Below are positions 5,364-8,400 of a DNA stretch of 8,400 nt, one piece after another. The notes beneath the pieces are model-generated. The model made no database searches. It saw nothing but the letters and a program-made list of their open reading frames with translations, and was not told the origin of the DNA. The stretch is from CAYIFC01 sp964362645. Its GTDB lineage: Bacteria > Patescibacteriota > Minisyncoccia > Phycocordibacterales > JACOZG01. The position numbers and the translations under genes were made by a program. Numbering within the stretch: the stretch's first letter is position 1; each line of letters begins with the position of its first letter. The stretch is taken from contig CAYIFC010000027.1 of assembly GCA_964362645.1 (NCBI GenBank), positions 1-8,400 on the forward strand. Reading direction: 5' to 3'.

Positions 5364-6449
5364 GTGGAGGCACCGAAGAAAAGTGCGAGCCAGTTGATGG
5401 GTAAAGAAATTCATCCCCTTGTTTTTTGGGGCGTGATTACTGGTGCGCTTTCGATTGCGCTCGTTTTAATTTTGCTTGAACTCGATTTAGCGGACGGCGT
5501 TTTTATTCTTCTCCTTATCCCCGTCGCGGCCTATTTGATAATCATGGGCGCGTTCATTGCTTACATTCACCAAATTTCGCAAGAACGGCGTCAACATTTA
5601 GCTAACGAGTTAGTCGATGAAACAACCAAAAGTGACGAGTTCCGTCGCCTTAATGCCGAACTCCAAACTTACGCTAAGCAACTCTACGATAAAGATCTCG
5701 AACTGACGCTCGCTAATAAGCGCTTGCAGAGTTTGGAGGCAGCCAAGTCAAAATTTGTGGCTGTTACCACTCATCAATTGCGCACACCACTCTCGGCCAT
5801 CAAGTGGACCTTCCACATGTTCCTAGGCAACAACATTGGCAACATCACCGACGAGCAACGCAACTTTATGCAGAAAGGTTTTGAGAGTACGGAACGCATG
5901 ATCGCCATCGTTAACGACCTTTTAAATGTTGATTATATTGAAACCGATCAATCGGAGTATAATTTCATCAAAGTAAACTTGGATGAACTGATTGCCAGCG
6001 TCTTGTTTGAATTTACTAATCAAAAAGAAAGTAAAAATATCAAAATCGAGTATTTGAAACCCGAGCGCTCCTTGCCCACAGTGTCAGCCGACCCAGTTAA
6101 GATCAGTATGGTGCTTGAGAACCTAATAGACAATGCGATTAAGTACACGCCCCAAGAAGGGCGGGTGACAATCGCCCTTAAGGATGATAAGCTAAACAGT
6201 GCCCGCAGCTCTTTGGAAGTGATGATCGCCGACACGGGTATTGGTATCCCCGTAACGGAGCGCGAGCGCCTCTTTCACCGTTTTTTCCGGGCTTCCAATG
6301 CCATTAAGGTGCATACCGATGGCTCGGGTTTGGGTCTTTTTATCTCCCGCGATATAATAGAGAAGCATGGTGGCGAGATCTGGTTTGAGACGAAGGAGGG
6401 CGAGGGGACGGCTTTCCACTTTACTTTACCAACAACACGAGTAATATAA
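5364..6449 (+). CDS. Membrane sensor histidine kinase with a very short extracytoplasmic loop
   Basis: This 361-aa kinase autophosphorylates on histidine and passes the phosphate to a receiver. Two transmembrane helices (about 18-39 and 45-67) are joined by only a few residues (around DLADG), so it lacks an external sensor domain and resembles intramembrane-sensing kinases. A charged coiled-coil-like linker (70-128) leads to the dimerization and phosphoacceptor domain with His137 in TTHQLRTPL. The HATPase domain has an N box (NLIDNAIKYTP, 253-263), G1 (ADTGIGIP, 289-296) and G2 (GSGLGLFISRDIIEKHGG, 320-337). All motifs needed for activity are present; no HAMP or PAS domain is recognisable. 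I chose GTG 5364 because TATAAT lies 6 nt upstream. ATG 5397 is an in-frame alternative without a Shine-Dalgarno site at proper spacing. The receiver gene follows after 15 nt and is the likely partner. Confidence 0.93.
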   Translation: MEAPKKSASQLMGKEIHPLVFWGVITGALSIALVLILLELDLADGVFILLLIPVAAYLIIMGAFIAYIHQISQERRQHLANELVDETTKSDEFRRLNAELQTYAKQLYDKDLELTLANKRLQSLEAAKSKFVAVTTHQLRTPLSAIKWTFHMFLGNNIGNITDEQRNFMQKGFESTERMIAIVNDLLNVDYIETDQSEYNFIKVNLDELIASVLFEFTNQKESKNIKIEYLKPERSLPTVSADPVKISMVLENLIDNAIKYTPQEGRVTIALKDDKLNSARSSLEVMIADTGIGIPVTERERLFHRFFRASNAIKVHTDGSGLGLFISRDIIEKHGGEIWFETKEGEGTAFHFTLPTTRVI

Positions 6450-6460
6450 TTTTTTATAAT
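6445..6460 (+). promoter_or_regulatory. Two tandem TATAAT boxes before the receiver gene
   Basis: Perfect TATAAT hexamers lie at 6445-6450, overlapping the kinase stop codon, and at 6455-6460, ending 4 nt before the ATG. The first would give a leader of about 8 nt and the second an essentially leaderless mRNA. No Shine-Dalgarno site is present and no convincing -35 is seen. AT-rich sequence can produce such matches by chance, so promoter activity is a moderate inference. Confidence 0.45.
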
Positions 6461-6464
6461 ATTT

Positions 6465-6854
6465 ATGGCCGGCGAAAACAAGAAAAAAGTATTGATTGTT
6501 GAAGACGACGAATTTTTGCGCTCCCTCACCGCTAAGCGGCTGGAGAAGGAGAACTATCAAATTGAGGTGGCGGTGGATGGCGAAAATGCCATTTCAACGG
6601 TTGACACCTATCGTCCCGATTTAATTTTGCTCGACCTACTTTTACCCGGTCTCGACGGTTTTGAGGTGCTGAAGAAGGTTAAGGCCAACGAGGCACTCAA
6701 AACTATTCCGGTTATCGTCTTTTCAAACCTTGGCCAGAAGGAAGATATTGAGAAGGCCAAAGCACTTGGTGTGGACGACTTCTTAATTAAAGCCAACTTT
6801 ACTCTCGACGACGTTGTCGCCAAGATCAAAACTTTTCTGGGAGTTAGTGCCTAA
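6465..6854 (+). CDS. Stand-alone response regulator receiver protein (CheY-like)
   Basis: This 129-aa protein is a single receiver domain. The acidic pocket is Glu13, Asp14 and Asp15 in VLIVEDDE; the phosphoacceptor is Asp57 in LILLDLLLPGLDGFE; Ser87 in VIVFSN is the switch Ser/Thr; Lys109 in DFLIKA is the conserved lysine. It ends right after the last receiver helix (KIKTFLG), so there is no DNA-binding or enzymatic output domain, and any signal must pass by protein contact or phosphotransfer. It lies 15 nt after the kinase gene and 9 nt before ddl. Its start is set by the ATG just after a TATAAT box, without a Shine-Dalgarno site. Confidence 0.93.
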   Translation: MAGENKKKVLIVEDDEFLRSLTAKRLEKENYQIEVAVDGENAISTVDTYRPDLILLDLLLPGLDGFEVLKKVKANEALKTIPVIVFSNLGQKEDIEKAKALGVDDFLIKANFTLDDVVAKIKTFLGVSA

Positions 6855-6863
6855 GGGCGTTCT

Positions 6864-7841
6864 ATGAGGACACCGACCCAATCACTAAGAGTGGGGGTGA
6901 TCCGGGGCGGTATTGGTGATGAATACGAAGTTTCGCTTTCAACCGGCGGCAGTGTGCTCAAGCATCTGCCCGAACGGCACAAGTCGCACGATATTTTAAT
7001 CACACGCGATGGCGTTTGGCACTGGCAGGGTTTGCCGATTGAGCCCAAGCAATTAGCTGGGCGAGTGGACCTAATCTTTAACGCGCTTCATGGTGAGTAT
7101 GGCGAGGATGGCCAGGTGCAAGGCGTGCTTGATGAAGCCGGCCTGCCTTACACCGGGGCCGGTCGTGTGCCAGCAAAGCTTGCCATGGATAAATCAGCCG
7201 CGAAGCAAATTTTTGCGCGCGAAGGATTGTTCGTGGCGCCCGGAATGATCATTGAGCCCGATGAGGAGCCGGTGGCGGCCGCCAAGCGTGTCTTCTTAGC
7301 TATTTCACCCTTTTGGATTGTTAAGCCACTTAATGGTGGGTCGTCGGTTGGCGTTGCTGTGGCGCGTACTTTGTCGGAATTGGCCCAAGCGATTGCGACT
7401 TCGCGTCAGTCCGCCACACGACTTTTGGTAGAGAGGTTGATTAGTGGTCGCGAAGCGACCTGTGGGGTGGTGGATGACTTCCGCGGGCGGGAACATTACG
7501 CCCTACCGCCCATTGAGATCCGCCGGCCGAGTGGTAAGAGCTTTTGGGATTATCAAGACAAGTATAGCGGGGCGACCAGTGAGATTTGCCCCGGCAATTT
7601 TAGCGCTGAAGAGAAGGGGATGATTGAAGAAGCGGCCGTGGTGGCGCACAAGGCGCTCGGCTTGCGTCATTACTCCCGCACCGACTTTATCCTCACACCG
7701 AAGCGGATATATGTGTTAGAAACCAACGCCCTACCGGGACTCACGAGTGAGTCACTCCTACCCAAAGCCATCGCCGCCGTTGGTTGCCCCTACCCCCAAT
7801 TCCTCGACCACATTCTTGCTTTAACGGTGGAAAATAGGTAA
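6864..7841 (+). CDS. ddl: D-alanine-D-alanine ligase
   Basis: Ddl joins two D-alanines using ATP to make the dipeptide end of the peptidoglycan precursor in the cytoplasm. The 325-aa length is near the family norm. GGIGDEYEVSL (15-25) is the N-terminal substrate motif, with Glu20 in place of E15 of E. coli DdlB. ALHGEYGEDGQVQG (74-87) and the PYTGAG region (95-100) follow. KPLNGGSSVGV (154-164) is the ATP-grasp loop, and WDYQDKYSG (228-236) the omega-loop region. Metal and substrate residues are Arg272, Asp274, Glu286 and Asn288 (SRTDFI and LETNALPG). The family histidine in GGxSxEHEVS is Tyr21 here. An AGGG at 6854-6857, 6 nt before the ATG and overlapping the receiver stop, is a weak ribosome binding site. 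With a 9-nt gap from the receiver gene, co-transcription is likely. Its presence implies a peptidoglycan wall. Confidence 0.95.
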   Translation: MRTPTQSLRVGVIRGGIGDEYEVSLSTGGSVLKHLPERHKSHDILITRDGVWHWQGLPIEPKQLAGRVDLIFNALHGEYGEDGQVQGVLDEAGLPYTGAGRVPAKLAMDKSAAKQIFAREGLFVAPGMIIEPDEEPVAAAKRVFLAISPFWIVKPLNGGSSVGVAVARTLSELAQAIATSRQSATRLLVERLISGREATCGVVDDFRGREHYALPPIEIRRPSGKSFWDYQDKYSGATSEICPGNFSAEEKGMIEEAAVVAHKALGLRHYSRTDFILTPKRIYVLETNALPGLTSESLLPKAIAAVGCPYPQFLDHILALTVENR

Positions 7842-7854
7842 AAATTAATAAATC

Positions 7855-7928
7855 GGGCTCATCGTATAGTGGTAGTACGCGGCATTCGCATTGCCGAAAC
7901 CCGGGTTCAACTCCCGGTGAGTCCACCA
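7855..7928 (+). tRNA. tRNA-Ala (anticodon CGC), 3' CCA encoded
   Basis: A full cloverleaf folds. The acceptor is GGGCTCA with TGAGTCC, including the G3-U70 wobble pair that marks alanine tRNAs. The D stem is GTAT/GTAC, the anticodon stem CGGCA/TGCCG with loop TTCGCAT (anticodon CGC, codon GCG), and the T stem CCGGG/CCCGG with loop TTCAACT. Discriminator A73 is followed by encoded CCA. It starts 13 nt after the ddl stop with no terminator between, so it may be cut from a ddl transcript. A weak own promoter is conceivable (TTGCTT at 7816, TAAAAA at 7839). Confidence 0.95.
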
Positions 7929-7931
7929 AAT

Positions 7932-7964
7932 AAAAAAGAGCGCCGTACTTAAGTTCAGGCGCTC
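7932..7964 (-). terminator. Intrinsic terminator of the - strand 90-aa gene
   Basis: GAGCGCC (7938-7944) and GGCGCTC (7958-7964) form a perfect 7-bp stem with a 13-nt loop. Read on the - strand the stem is followed by six U residues (complement of 7937-7932) and more AU-rich sequence. It lies 28 nt beyond the stop of the 90-aa gene. On the + strand no T-tract follows, so it is not a clear terminator for the tRNA. Confidence 0.85.
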
Positions 7965-7992
7965 ACTTGGTTGTAATTGTTGGGAAGGTAGT

Positions 7993-8265
7993 TTATGGTA
8001 GACCTAGAATATCTCCCCAAAAGTTTCCGATAGTACTGGTGCACCTCACCATCTGGCTTGCGCTAGGTTCTTGGTCATCACCTTCACCAACACCAAGTTT
8101 TTCTTGGACAAACAAATACCGGTGAACAGCTCTAGTTAGGAGTGCCTCTTTTTGTCCTCTTGGTAAGGCCCTAATTTTCTCAATAAGATTTAGGGTCTCT
8201 TGGGATAACTCTGGATCAGGGTTCAGGATTCCCCATCCAACTTTTGGTGGTTTTGCAATTTTCAT
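7993..8265 (-). CDS. Unrecognised 90-aa protein
   Basis: I do not recognise this protein. The start is supported by GGAG (complement of 8272-8275), 6 nt before the ATG. The N-terminus is basic and proline-rich (residues 2-18), the middle is a probable amphipathic helix region (about 21-58, with LNLIEKIRAL and EALLTRAVHRYLFVQEKL), and a Gly/Asp/Glu linker (58-67) leads to a C-terminal part ending NFWGDILGLP. One cysteine, no membrane segment, no signal peptide. It has its own terminator, and its likely promoter lies between it and the tRNA-Ala(UGC) gene on the same strand. The SD-gene-terminator organisation supports a real gene; function is unknown. Confidence 0.75.
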   Translation of the reverse strand: MKIAKPPKVGWGILNPDPELSQETLNLIEKIRALPRGQKEALLTRAVHRYLFVQEKLGVGEGDDQEPSASQMVRCTSTIGNFWGDILGLP

Positions 8266-8312
8266 AAACTTCTCCGTATAATAATTCCAATGGTCAATTT
8301 GAAGCTGGGTTA

Positions 8313-8340
8313 TTTATATCACATGGCCAATAAATAACAA
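8313..8340 (-). promoter_or_regulatory. Possible promoter of the 90-aa gene
   Basis: Read on the - strand, TTGTTA (8340-8335), a 16-nt spacer and TATAAA (8318-8313, five of six -10 matches) precede the gene by a leader of about 40 nt. It lies just after the 3' end of tRNA-Ala(UGC). A second TATTAT closer to the gene (8283-8278) would start the transcript inside the ribosome binding site and is less likely. Confidence 0.5.
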
Positions 8341-8343
8341 TTG

Positions 8344-8400
8344 TGGACCCGACCGGATTCGAACCGGTGACCTCCGCATTGCAAATGCGGCGCTCTACCA
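8344..8400 (-). tRNA. tRNA-Ala (anticodon UGC), 5' part outside the window
   Basis: On the - strand the D-loop remnant TGGTAGAGCG leads to anticodon stem CCGCA/TGCGG with loop TTTGCAA (anticodon TGC). T stem ACCGG/CCGGT has loop TTCGAAT. The 3' acceptor strand CGGGTCC has U70, as expected for the alanine G3-U70 pair. Discriminator A73 is followed by CAA, so the terminal CCA is not encoded. About 16-17 bases of the 5' end lie beyond base 8400. Confidence 0.93.

Noticed and set aside
5397..5399. ATG 5397 as the kinase start, using GGAGG at 5366-5370
   Set aside because: The GGAGG is 26 nt away, too far for a Shine-Dalgarno site, while GTG 5364 fits the leaderless position after TATAAT.
7741..7929. 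Open frame on the - strand across the 3' end of ddl and the tRNA (contains SPGVEPGF)
   Set aside because: This is the usual spurious translation of the strand opposite a tRNA T-arm; it also overlaps ddl and has no start signal.

Overview
The window looks like a stretch of a Patescibacteria (Candidate Phyla Radiation) chromosome, probably of the Parcubacteria type. This is inferred from protein character, not from any search. UvrA and UvrC are both shorter than in model bacteria. Several conserved genes start directly after a -10 box with no Shine-Dalgarno site. The histidine kinase and lone receiver also have the look common in that group. Genes are dense, no gap reaches 300 bases, and everything except the last gene and last tRNA is on the + strand.

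Layout. Bases 2-2467 hold uvrA, cut at its 5' end by the window edge. Bases 2494-3513 hold two small genes, an unrecognised 145-aa protein and an ArsR-type winged-helix regulator, each lying between direct copies of a ~34-bp repeat with the palindromic core ATTCGCGCGAAT. Bases 3528-4820 hold a short uvrC that lacks the usual C-terminal HhH2 domain and carries two GC-rich inverted-repeat segments inside its reading frame. An unrecognised 109-aa gene with its own terminator follows (4933-5340). Next come a membrane histidine kinase (5364-6449), a stand-alone receiver (6465-6854), D-alanine-D-alanine ligase (6864-7841) and tRNA-Ala(CGC) (7855-7928). On the - strand are an unrecognised 90-aa gene (8265-7993) with a terminator, and tRNA-Ala(UGC), cut by the right edge.

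How the genes work together. UvrA and UvrC belong to nucleotide excision repair; uvrB is not in the window. The kinase and receiver form a two-component pair with no DNA-binding output domain. They are closely followed by ddl, a peptidoglycan precursor gene, and by a tRNA gene with no terminator between, so these may share a transcript.

Two expression styles are visible. The three unrecognised small genes each have a clear Shine-Dalgarno site and their own intrinsic terminator. arsR, uvrC, the kinase and the receiver have no Shine-Dalgarno site, and arsR and the kinase look leaderless. The points most worth a second look are the repeat-bounded gene cassettes between uvrA and uvrC, the in-frame palindromic insertions in uvrC, and the joint loss of accessory DNA-binding parts from UvrA and UvrC.
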